Program-made: the position numbers and the translations under genes
Shown: positions 36,331-43,860 of the stretch, one piece after another
Layout of the letters: every line of letters starts with the position of its first letter
How positions within the stretch are numbered: the stretch's first letter is position 1
Assembly (NCBI GenBank): GCA_964547905.1
Contig: CAZJPN010000089.1
Location: 43,766-107,765 of the forward strand
Direction of reading: 5' to 3'
DNA: 64,000 bases
From: JAJYLM01 sp964547905
Lineage (GTDB): Bacteria > JAMCPX01
The notes under the pieces: generated by a model
Told to the model about the DNA's origin: nothing
What the model saw: the letters and a program-made list of their open reading frames with translations, nothing else
Databases searched by the model: none

Positions 36331-36342
36331 ATCTTTTCACCT

Positions 36343-36387
36343 GTATACTGTATACGCTTGCTACATTAAAAAATAAAACATTGTCAA
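36343..36387 (-). promoter_or_regulatory. Putative nuo operon promoter region with palindrome
   Basis: On the minus strand TTGACA is at 36382-36387, but no good -10 box lies 16-18 bases later. A perfect 13-bp palindrome, GTATAC-T-GTATAC, is at 36343-36355, just 12 bases before the nuoA start. It may be an operator or a leader element. Promoter assignment is weak. Confidence 0.35.
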
Positions 36388-36627
36388 GGAATTGTAAAGT
36401 TTTCATGTAATCAAAAGCACGTACTCCTGTAAAAACAGGATCATGCAAATTTTTTAAAAGTTGTCATGGGATGTATCTCTTTCCCGAAATCCAATAATGG
36501 AATCGTCATCTTAACGAAAGACAAGGTGTTATTTCTTTAATAATCCAGTTTCATGGGTACAGATAGTTCCTTTTATCCACCTTGTTTCACCGTATTTAAG
36601 TATTATTATGAAAAAAGGAGGTGCGCT

Positions 36628-37122
36628 ATGACTTCAAAAAAAACCAGTGAGAAAATAGGGAGTGTGGCTCCGGACTTCACCCTTTTATCTCAATCGGGTG
36701 AAAAGGTAAGACTTAAAGATTTCATCGGGAAAAAAAACATAGTGCTGTACTTCTACCCCAAGGATTATACAGCAGGATGTACTGCAGAAGCGTGCGCTTT
36801 CAGGGACAGCTATGAGGTCTTCAAGCAGGAAGGTGCGGAGGTAATCGGTATCAGCTCGGACACAAAAGAATCCCATTCAGGTTTTGCATCCGATTACAAG
36901 CTGCCCTTTATACTGTTGAGCGATAACGAAGGTAAAGTAAGAGAGCTTTACGGTGTACCAAAAACTCTTGCCCTGTTACCCGGCAGGGTAACTTATATAA
37001 TAGACCGTAATGGGATCATAAGGCACATATTTTCATCTCAACTCATGCCCAAGAAACACATCGATGAGGCACTAAAGGTGCTTAAGAATATCAACGAAGA
37101 AAGATTAAAGAAGGCGGTATAA
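36628..37122 (+). CDS. bcp: Peroxiredoxin, Bcp/PrxQ type
   Basis: A 164-residue thiol peroxidase that reduces H2O2 and organic peroxides using thioredoxin. GSVAPDFTLLSQSG opens the fold; YPKDYTAGCTAEACAFRD carries the peroxidatic cysteine and, five residues on, the resolving cysteine, the PrxQ pattern. The ATG at 36628 is set by AAAGGAGG seven bases before it; the open frame extends 25 codons upstream through non-coding-looking sequence. It is monocistronic, diverging from nuoA across about 300 bases that also hold a short hairpin at 36426-36439. Confidence 0.93.
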   Translation: MTSKKTSEKIGSVAPDFTLLSQSGEKVRLKDFIGKKNIVLYFYPKDYTAGCTAEACAFRDSYEVFKQEGAEVIGISSDTKESHSGFASDYKLPFILLSDNEGKVRELYGVPKTLALLPGRVTYIIDRNGIIRHIFSSQLMPKKHIDEALKVLKNINEERLKKAV

Positions 37123-37255
37123 AGTAATAAAATATTTCGTGCTTGACACAGCTTCCCCACGCTTGATGCGCTGGAATCCAGTCTTCTTGCGTGTTTCCTC
37201 ATCACCAGCGTTATCCATCTTATTTTAGATCTCCACTGATAAGGGGTTCTTAAAT

Positions 37256-37276
37256 CCCCTCCTTGATAAGGAGGGG
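37256..37276. repeat. Short GC hairpin repeat-like element
   Basis: CCCCTCCTT-GAT-AAGGAGGGG is a perfect 9-bp inverted repeat with a 3-base loop. It lies between the convergent peroxiredoxin and DUF433 genes, next to a G/T-rich simple-sequence tract at 37278-37330. Such hairpins occur as dispersed intergenic elements in many genomes; no second copy was identified in this window. There is no U run, so it is not a typical terminator. Confidence 0.5.
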
Positions 37277-37287
37277 TGAGGAGTGGT

Positions 37288-37983
37288 TCAACTTTCCAAC
37301 TCCCCAATTCCCAACTCTCCAGCCAATGTCCAACATCCGGGGCTGCCCCCTTGTCCTCTTTTTATATCCCTCTCTTTATATCGTTCAGCAACTATGGCTG
37401 TGGTAATCCCAGTTCCTACGAGGATGGGACGACCGAATGGGATATAGGGATCAATCACAACTATCCTTGGTTCATCAAGCTCACGTTTTCTTGTGAATGG
37501 AAACAGCCGGATAGGAACACCATGAGTATCTCTCTCAATACGATGGAGATAAGCCTTAAGTACATCCTTCATATCTATTTGTCCATTCTGTGTAAGATTT
37601 ATAAGCTGACCATACTTCCGGATAAACAGGTCCAACCCATCCGTTTCAAATTTTTGTTCTACCAATGGATGCTCGGATTTAAAGTTCTCAGAGAGATAAT
37701 TAAGGGCTTTTCTAACTTCCTGCAATGGTATATCATGTTCCCGGCGAATTGCATCAAGGATATGGGCTTCTCCTAAATTGAAAAAAGAAAGAAACCGTTT
37801 ATCGTTAGGCGGTGTGTCAATAATCGACTGAGCTAACCGTTTCCCGGTTTTAGTTTTGTAGCGCTGACCAAAAATCCAATATCGAAGAGTCGTTTCTGGT
37901 ATAAGAAGATAACGTGCTACCTCACTGATCCCATAAGCAGGCAGTTCACGTGGATCGCGTTTTTCTTTTAAGTCCATGCTCAT
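37288..37983 (-). CDS. HTH/DUF433 protein, C terminus truncated
   Basis: A 231-residue protein with a MerR-like N-terminal helix-turn-helix (about 17-40, YGISEVARYLLIPETTLRYW) and a C-terminal DUF433 domain starting VVIDPYIPFGRPILVGTGI at about 178. DUF433 normally continues some 30 residues after the ERYKERD point with a short HTH ending in a helix; here the frame instead runs into about 25 residues encoded by simple-sequence DNA and stops. The gene thus appears cut by repeat sequence. DUF433 proteins are antitoxin-like and commonly sit before a DUF5615 PIN-like toxin; no such partner is seen. GGGAGGAAGAG precedes the ATG. Confidence 0.7.
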   Translation of the reverse strand: MSMDLKEKRDPRELPAYGISEVARYLLIPETTLRYWIFGQRYKTKTGKRLAQSIIDTPPNDKRFLSFFNLGEAHILDAIRREHDIPLQEVRKALNYLSENFKSEHPLVEQKFETDGLDLFIRKYGQLINLTQNGQIDMKDVLKAYLHRIERDTHGVPIRLFPFTRKRELDEPRIVVIDPYIPFGRPILVGTGITTAIVAERYKERDIKRGQGGSPGCWTLAGELGIGELES

Positions 37984-38799
37984 TCTCTTCCTCCCAGTTC
38001 AATGGCTATCTTTAATCAGCATAATCATTTTACACAGCAAGATTCAAATTTGTTTAATTTGAGGTTTGATGTAAAAAGTGTACATCAATTGGCTCATAAT
38101 GCAAACCCTTTTTGTAGAATTGTCTTTCAAAGGCACCAGGAAATAAATACCAAACCATACGCCATTTTTACCTATTAAACTTTTTTCTATTATCAATTTT
38201 TATCCTTCTTATACACAATATTCTGAGTACCCCCCAAGTTCAGAAGTATTAAAATGTCAGTGTTACGGTGATTCTATAACAGAGATACGTTTCACGTTTA
38301 ATTCATAGATTGTTGAATTGTTCATTGCCATGCAAGATCATCAGGCAAGCGCTTTGACTTTCTTTTGATCATTTATTTATCGGATACAATAAAGGGAAAA
38401 ATCGGTGACCCTTTGCTTTTTTAGGACTGTAAAAGCCTTTCCCCAAGGTGATCTTGGCCTTATCCATTGTTAAGTTTTTCTCATAAAACAGCCCTATTTT
38501 TAGCCGTATTAAGCTGTATTTACAGGCTGGACTTACACAAAACACCTAATTTCATGTAGCCTTAAATCCAGCCTTCTATCCTATTAATAAGTTTATAATA
38601 TCCTGGTGTTATGTCAAGGAATCTGAAGGATTTTAAACTGAAAAGTGCTTATATTTTAGTAGGTTATAGACTATCTTGCCCTGAATAGGCTATTTTTACC
38701 TTTTAGCAGACATTATCGGTCTTTAAGGTTCTGAATGTCGTCTTGTGTATATGCTGTATGCTATGCCTACTTTTGTGAATTTCAAATGACATAAACTAT
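37984..38799. other. 816-bp non-coding stretch
   Basis: No gene with a family pattern was found on either strand. The DNA is AT-rich with short hairpins: 38524-38531 paired with 38567-38574 (AGGCTGGA/TCCAGCCT) and a CCAAG/CTTGG pair near 38442-38456. It separates the DUF433 gene from the toxin-antitoxin promoter. It may be decayed mobile DNA. Nothing more can be supported. Confidence 0.6.
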
Positions 38800-38828
38800 A
38801 TTGACAATTGTCAATACTTTATTATAAT
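38800..38828 (+). promoter_or_regulatory. Promoter and palindromic operator of the Xre/RES pair
   Basis: TTGACA (38801-38806) and TATAAT (38823-38828) are perfect sigma-70 boxes separated by 16 bases. A perfect 16-bp palindrome, ATTGACAATTGTCAAT, at 38800-38815 covers the -35 box. The start codon is 21 bases past the -10 box with AGAGGAGA in between. The layout is what is expected for autorepression by the antitoxin. Confidence 0.8.
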
Positions 38829-38849
38829 AGTAAGAGGAGATATTAAACG

Positions 38850-39242
38850 ATGAAGACTTTAACAAAAGCTATTCCATCAGAGATAACTGGTAAGATAGCT
38901 GCAAAAGAGGTCAGAGCTTTTATTAATGAATTAATTGATGCTACTGGTGTTCCTGAAAGGCGTCTTGCTCAAGCAGTAGATATGGCGGAATCACAATTGA
39001 GTAGAATGGCCACAAAAAAGACTGGCTTGTTTAAAGAGCAAACAATTCATCCATTGAGACGTATCGCAATTCTTGTTGAAGAAGCCTTCAAAGTGCTGAC
39101 GCCTAAGGGCGTAAAGCGATGGATTACTACACCGAATCCTTATCTTAACGATTTACCTCCAATTCTTTGTCTAAGATCCGATAAGGAGTTAGAAAAGGTT
39201 TTGTCCCTGTTGGCCTCAATTCGTTACGGATTCCCTGCTTGA
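38850..39242 (+). CDS. Xre/MbcA/ParS-type antitoxin
   Basis: A 130-residue antitoxin of RES-type toxin systems. A helix-turn-helix-like core lies at about 30-60 (GVPERRLAQAVDMAESQLSR). The C terminus, about 88-130, has the MbcA/ParS/Xre toxin-binding pattern: RWITTPNPYLNDLPPILCL followed by ELEKVLSLLASIRYG. It neutralises the toxin and probably binds the palindrome at its own promoter. Its TGA stop overlaps the toxin TTG start. Confidence 0.9.
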   Translation: MKTLTKAIPSEITGKIAAKEVRAFINELIDATGVPERRLAQAVDMAESQLSRMATKKTGLFKEQTIHPLRRIAILVEEAFKVLTPKGVKRWITTPNPYLNDLPPILCLRSDKELEKVLSLLASIRYGFPA

Positions 39243-39760
39243 ACTTATCCGCACTAAAAAACCTGCTACCCGGCGTATCACTCTCTGTTAAAATATACTA
39301 CCGCATGGTAGAGGCTAATTATGCTCCAAAAATAGACGAAATCGCTCAAACCGTCTTGGTCTCATGGCGATACAATCCCAAAGGCGAATTTGGTGTACTG
39401 TACCTCTCTATAAGTCCGGAATGTGCCTATCAGGAAAAATTGAAACAGGTTCATGGTCACAAATCAGATTTAAAACAACAAGTTATTGGCAAATTTAGCG
39501 TGAACTTAATCAGATGTCTTGATTTAACAAAACCATCTTTCCAGCAGACTATCGGTGTAACTTCTTCACTGCTCATTGATCCTTCTGACTTTTCATTAAC
39601 TCAGTCTATCGCAAGAGAAGCCAGAAGCTTAGGTTTTGAAGCCATTATTGCACCCTCAGCGGTAAACGATGAGCGTAGTTCCCTGGTCGTATTCAAAGAC
39701 AAGTTAATTCCTCCTTCTTACTGCATTTATGCTAAGCAGTCTATTCATGCTTATCCTTAA
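39239..39760 (+). CDS. RES-domain toxin (NAD+-consuming)
   Basis: A 173-residue RES protein, named for conserved Arg, Glu and Ser. R22 lies in YYRMVEA, R44 in SWRYNPKGEFGVLYLS, E61 in SPECAYQE, and a serine in IIAPSAVNDERSSLVVF near 140. Characterised relatives (MbcT, and RES toxins of Pseudomonas and Photorhabdus) degrade NAD+ by phosphorolysis or hydrolysis and stop growth. Translation starts at a TTG inside the antitoxin stop (TTGA), coupling toxin to antitoxin synthesis. The pair lies in the accessory zone between bcp and gcvPB. Confidence 0.9.
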   Translation: MNLSALKNLLPGVSLSVKIYYRMVEANYAPKIDEIAQTVLVSWRYNPKGEFGVLYLSISPECAYQEKLKQVHGHKSDLKQQVIGKFSVNLIRCLDLTKPSFQQTIGVTSSLLIDPSDFSLTQSIAREARSLGFEAIIAPSAVNDERSSLVVFKDKLIPPSYCIYAKQSIHAYP

Positions 39761-40492
39761 AGTGATTGTTTCTGCAGGACTTCTTTGACATCTTTGTTCG
39801 TGATTATAACCCTTCCTTACGCAATCGATTGCATATAGTAACTGTGCTGCTATGCAAGTGATTGCGTATGAAGCTGAACGGCAGATATAGCGGATTGATT
39901 ATCATTAACTATCAAAGTCCTTGAAGATGTGGTAATATTATATACCCCTGAACAAGGTAAAACTCGTGGTCTTCTAAGTCCGAAAAACGGTTTTTGCGGA
40001 GTAAATTTAATATCCGCCGTTACCTTGATATGAATTGGCACGATAGAATAGTATCCAGACATACTTTAAACCGTGTTTTCAAAAGATCACAGCTTGATGC
40101 AGAAGTGCCTGTATCTTTTCTCTCTGTCAATATCTTTATACAAAATCGAAAAAACCGCCTGCCTTCCGGTAAGGCCAATTGTTGGAGACAAAAGAAGCGG
40201 TTGTGTTGCTATTGGATACGGTTAAGGCAGTTATTTGACAAAATAGAATTGCAATTATTTGCAAAACCGCTGTAATATGGAATAATTTTGAATTGTTCGA
40301 TAGTATAATTTAGACCTGTCTCTGAAGACTTTATTGGAGTTTATGTTATACATACTTGCTCATTAAAAGTCTTCTTATTGATGTCAAGTGTTTTGTACAA
40401 ATTTAGGCAAGATTCTTTAGGTTAAAGCTTTTTTACCAAAGATGCTCAAAGGAAAAATATTATTCCAGCAATGAGCACGAGCTGGATGGCAC
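39761..40492. other. 732-bp non-coding stretch with inverted repeats
   Basis: No gene is supported on either strand. Several structures occur: the perfect palindrome GCAATCGATTGC at about 39820-39831; GCGGA/TCCGC at 39996-40000 and 40013-40017 enclosing TAAATTTA; and AACCGC near 40155 paired with GCGGTT near 40197, enclosing a GCCTT/AAGGC hairpin. It lies just downstream of the Rep-like gene. It may hold the origin of a former rolling-circle replicon, or decayed mobile DNA. Confidence 0.5.
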
Positions 40493-41071
40493 CTATTCAG
40501 CACTTGGCGACCCGGCCAAAATGTTGTTTGACCGTAACTTGTCGTCCGTTCTCTTATATTGATAATCTTGTGCCATAATCTCTGCGGAAGATTGATAACT
40601 TTTAGATTTCCTGAAATAGTAATCGATTCCGTATTCGCCACTCCGTGTTACATATGTAGAGCAATAACGGCTTACAGCCTCAATATCTCTAATAGGCTCA
40701 GTGTCTTTGAGGTCTGGAACTCCCGCAATATCCAGCCATATTTTATGGTATAGGAGTAACTGACGTTCTGTCAATTTCCGATCTGGAGTATGCAGTATAA
40801 CATGAAAGTGGATTACATCTCTATTATCTTGAAACTCTGTCGCCGAAACATATTCGACGGTGTTCCCATAGCGTGCCCAATGATTGCCGTATAAACTTTT
40901 ATTTATTTGATCAATAAAATATCTTAGACGCTTGCGTGCCTCCTCTGGATGGATTTTATTAGCAAAAGTAAGTGTAAAGTACCATTCCCATTGGTATCGC
41001 ATTATCAACTCCACTTCACCTCGGCGTAGCCGTTCATTATAAGGCAAAAGAAGCCTGTTGTTTACATTCAC
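40493..41071 (-). CDS. HUH-endonuclease Rep-like protein
   Basis: A 192-residue protein with the three motifs of rolling-circle Rep proteins: motif 1 WYFTLTFA at 30-37, the HUH motif IHFHVIL with H88 and H90, and a motif 3-like SRYCSTYVTR holding Tyr136 and Tyr140. In relatives a Lys follows the catalytic Tyr; here the positions are Thr139 and Arg143, so activity is uncertain. The start appears to be GTG at 41071, weakly supported. Such proteins nick DNA to start replication of small plasmids and ssDNA phages. No other phage or plasmid genes are next to it, so it is probably a relic of an integrated element. Confidence 0.7.
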   Translation of the reverse strand: MNVNNRLLLPYNERLRRGEVELIMRYQWEWYFTLTFANKIHPEEARKRLRYFIDQINKSLYGNHWARYGNTVEYVSATEFQDNRDVIHFHVILHTPDRKLTERQLLLYHKIWLDIAGVPDLKDTEPIRDIEAVSRYCSTYVTRSGEYGIDYYFRKSKSYQSSAEIMAQDYQYKRTDDKLRSNNILAGSPSAE

Positions 41072-41150
41072 GTCACCGCAGATTGGCTTATGATAATAGT
41101 TTGCCGGAGATTTACCATATCTTTCAAGACCTTATTGTTTTGCCCTTTTT

Positions 41151-41196
41151 TGCATTCCCAATGCGCAGGTTGCGGGTTCAAGTCCCACTTCCGGCT
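41151..41196 (+). pseudogene. 3' part of a tRNA, probably tRNA-Gly(CCC); possible att site
   Basis: The sequence has an anticodon-like loop TTCCCAA flanked by TGCA/TGCG, an AGGTT variable loop, a T arm with the invariant GGTTCAAGTCCC and an acceptor strand TTCCGGC plus T. A matching 5' acceptor GCCGGAG lies at 41103-41109, but between them no D arm can be folded. So the 5' half is missing or replaced. Fragments of this kind, from anticodon stem to 3' end, are left by integrases that use tRNA genes as attachment sites. The last T-stem has one mismatch. No intact copy lies in the window. Confidence 0.6.
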
Positions 41197-41288
41197 TCTT
41201 GTTTTCCAAACAGTACTTTAAAACATTCGGCCATTTGTTTAAGACTTGCAGCAAAACATCTACGAAAGGGAAGGATAAGAACAGGGAT

Positions 41289-42746
41289 TTAAACCGGTTT
41301 TGTGTAAACCAGTCTCGGCTCGCGTGCGGCTTTAACCTCATCCACCCTCTTGACCGGTGTCGTATGAGGTGCATTGACAACGATCTGTGGATCCACCTTG
41401 CATTCCTCTGCAATGGATTTCATGGCAGCAATGAAACGGTCTATCTCATCTTTCGATTCTGTTTCCGTAGGTTCTATCATGATGGCACCATGAACAATCA
41501 ATGGGAAGTAGACAGTAGGAGGATGAAAACCGTAGTCTATCAAACGTTTTGCTATATCTATGGTTTTAACACCGTTTTGGTTCTGATACGCATCATTAAA
41601 AACAACCTCGTGCAGTGTCTGAGTGCTGTAAGGCAAATTGTAGGAACCTTTCAACATAGCCCTGATATAGTTCGCATTCAACGTGGCAAACTCTGAAACC
41701 TGTTTTGCACCTTCGATGCCGAGCATGCGCATGTAGGTATAAGCCCTTACAATAATCCCGATGTTACCGTAAAAACTTACCATTCTCCCTATCGTATTTC
41801 CGATAGTATAATGAAGAACAAAATTGCGTCCGTTTTTCTCAACAACAGGCACAGGGAGGTATTCCTTTAATTTGGATGAAACACCAATAACACCCGCACC
41901 AGGTCCACCGCTGCCGTGAGGCGTGGCAAACGTTTTATGGAGGTTAAGATGTACTATATCTGCCCCCATATCACCGTATCTAGCCTTGCCAAGCAGTGCG
42001 TTAAAATTAGCACCATCGATATACACAAGCCCTCCGGCATCATGGATAAGCTTCGCTATCTCAACTATCTGTGATTCGAAAATACCGAGTGTATTTGGTA
42101 CCGTCAGCATGATACCTGCAATGTCGTCGCTTATAAACGGCCGCAGCATATCAGCCTCTATCATACCGTGACTGCCCGACGGTATGTTCAAAACCTTAAA
42201 ACCGGCCATTGCAGCACTTGCTGGATTTGTTCCATGTGCGGTGTCCGGTATAATAATCGTGTGCTTGTTCGTTTTGTTAACCTTGTGGTACTTTGCGGCC
42301 ATAAGCATGCCGGCAAGTTCACCATGAGCACCTGCTGCGAGCTGCATGGAAAAACCATCCATCCCGGTAATAGCCTTAAGGTATTGTTCCGTATTATATA
42401 GAAGTCTTAATACCCCTTGTATCATGTGCTGCGGCAAGAAAGGGTGCAGCATAGAAAAGCCATCATACTGTGCCGTCTTTTCCATGACTTTTGGATTGTA
42501 CTTCATAGTACACGAGCCAAGAGGATACATGCCCGAATCAAGGCTGTGATTCATATAAGAAAGTCTTGTAAAATGTCTTACAACCTCGGGCTCGCTTAAA
42601 TCTGGCATGCCTTCGATGTCATTCCTCAGATACGACTGCGGTATGTCGGACGTGGTCTGAACAGTAAGAGATTGGGAACCCGCGAGACGGGTTTGTATGT
42701 GGTATTCCATTATAATTTTTTCTTTAGCTATAGGTTTATTCATCAT
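41289..42746 (-). CDS. gcvPB: Glycine dehydrogenase (decarboxylating) subunit 2
   Basis: A 485-residue PLP subunit of the two-subunit P-protein of the glycine cleavage system. The N-terminal part has LYPLGSCTMKYNP-like MYPLGSCTMKYNP, and the PLP lysine lies in HLNLHKTFATPHGSGGPG. The ATG at 42746 follows AGGAGG, formed by the end of rodA, one base past the rodA stop. Its partners gcvPA, gcvT and gcvH are not in the window, so it is separated from the rest of the system and instead ends the cell-shape operon. The accessory zone with the tRNA fragment starts just downstream. Confidence 0.93.
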   Translation of the reverse strand: MMNKPIAKEKIIMEYHIQTRLAGSQSLTVQTTSDIPQSYLRNDIEGMPDLSEPEVVRHFTRLSYMNHSLDSGMYPLGSCTMKYNPKVMEKTAQYDGFSMLHPFLPQHMIQGVLRLLYNTEQYLKAITGMDGFSMQLAAGAHGELAGMLMAAKYHKVNKTNKHTIIIPDTAHGTNPASAAMAGFKVLNIPSGSHGMIEADMLRPFISDDIAGIMLTVPNTLGIFESQIVEIAKLIHDAGGLVYIDGANFNALLGKARYGDMGADIVHLNLHKTFATPHGSGGPGAGVIGVSSKLKEYLPVPVVEKNGRNFVLHYTIGNTIGRMVSFYGNIGIIVRAYTYMRMLGIEGAKQVSEFATLNANYIRAMLKGSYNLPYSTQTLHEVVFNDAYQNQNGVKTIDIAKRLIDYGFHPPTVYFPLIVHGAIMIEPTETESKDEIDRFIAAMKSIAEECKVDPQIVVNAPHTTPVKRVDEVKAAREPRLVYTKPV

Positions 42747-42747
42747 A

Positions 42748-43860
42748 TCATACCTCCTCAAATCTGAATTTTCTTATATGAATACTCAAAAGTATACCAA
42801 TTTCCATCATGAATATAAGTACGGATGTGCCACCATAACTCATAAACGGCAATGTTATGCCGACCACCGGCAAGATGCCTGTACTCATACCTATATTTAT
42901 AAAAAATTGCAAAAATATAGATAGAGTAATGCCAAACGCAAGCATTACACCAAACCTGTCTTTTGCATAACGTGAAATATGGAATCCTTCAAACAATATG
43001 AATGCAAATAAAGCAATAACGATAATTGAACCGATAAAACCCCATTCTTCCGCAAGTACAGAAAATATGAAATCGGTGTGTGATTCGGGTAAGAAATTCA
43101 AATGACTCTGCGTACCCTTAAGATAACCGACACCAAACAGCTTGCCCGAACCTACAGCTATCCTTGACTGCAATAAATGGTAACCGGAACCAAGCGGGTC
43201 TTTATAGGGATCGACAAATGCAAGCAGTCTGGTCTTTTGATAACTTTTCATAAAATGCCAGCCCAGCGGCATTATTGTTATGAAAGCTATAAAAAACAGC
43301 AAAAATGTTCTAAGCTGTACGCCGGCAAAGAGTATAATAGATGCTCCTATAAGTAGTATGATAATGGCTGTTCCAAGATCCGGCTGTTTCATAATCAATA
43401 TGAATGGAACCAGTGTATAAGCTATCGGGGTTATGAGGGAACTCAATGTGTAACCATTTTCAATCCAGTGTTCCTCAAAATACGTCGAAAGTACGAGCAG
43501 CAGAGAAAATTTTGCAAGTTCGGAAGGCTGAAACGAAAAAAATCCAAGGGACAGCCACCTTTGAGCACCATAAGCTGTTCTCCCCTTTACAATAGTTATT
43601 AAGATTAAAAGGATTGTAACAATATACAGCACAAAAGAGAGTTTCTTCAACATGCGGTAATCTATGTAGGTAAATAAAAACATGGCTATTATGCCGATAC
43701 CAAACCAGATCAATTGTTTGTAGAAAAGAGGTGATACCCCTACATGTGTAACCCCACGTATACCCATTGTCGCGCTGTAAAGGTTTACAAGAGAAACAAT
43801 GATCAACAATAAAAGAGGCAGAAGAAGGTTGTAATCGAGTAGCGGAGTTTTTCCCTTCAT
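42748..43860 (-). CDS. rodA: SEDS peptidoglycan polymerase RodA
   Basis: A 370-residue protein with about 10 membrane helices. It has YGAQRWLSLGFFSFQPSELAK-type SEDS sequence around residue 95, a PDLGTA segment near 160, and LPFMSYGGTSVLIFMMEIGI near the end. RodA polymerises glycan strands during elongation together with PBP2. It overlaps the PBP2 gene in ATGA. The gcvPB ribosome site lies in its last codons. Confidence 0.96.
   Translation of the reverse strand: MKGKTPLLDYNLLLPLLLLIIVSLVNLYSATMGIRGVTHVGVSPLFYKQLIWFGIGIIAMFLFTYIDYRMLKKLSFVLYIVTILLILITIVKGRTAYGAQRWLSLGFFSFQPSELAKFSLLLVLSTYFEEHWIENGYTLSSLITPIAYTLVPFILIMKQPDLGTAIIILLIGASIILFAGVQLRTFLLFFIAFITIMPLGWHFMKSYQKTRLLAFVDPYKDPLGSGYHLLQSRIAVGSGKLFGVGYLKGTQSHLNFLPESHTDFIFSVLAEEWGFIGSIIVIALFAFILFEGFHISRYAKDRFGVMLAFGITLSIFLQFFINIGMSTGILPVVGITLPFMSYGGTSVLIFMMEIGILLSIHIRKFRFEEV

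Noticed and set aside
39994..40275. A 93-codon plus-strand frame in the gap after the RES toxin
   Set aside because: No family pattern, odd composition rich in Arg, Lys and Cys, and no ribosome site.
39761..40492. Possible integron attC site or retron RNA in the structured gap
   Set aside because: No GTTRRRY/RYYYAAC pair of the right spacing was found, and there is no integrase or reverse transcriptase gene nearby.
41132..41413. A 93-codon minus-strand frame containing VGLEPATCAL
   Set aside because: This phrase is the usual false translation across the antisense of a tRNA T arm and anticodon arm; the DNA is better explained by the tRNA fragment and the end of gcvPB.
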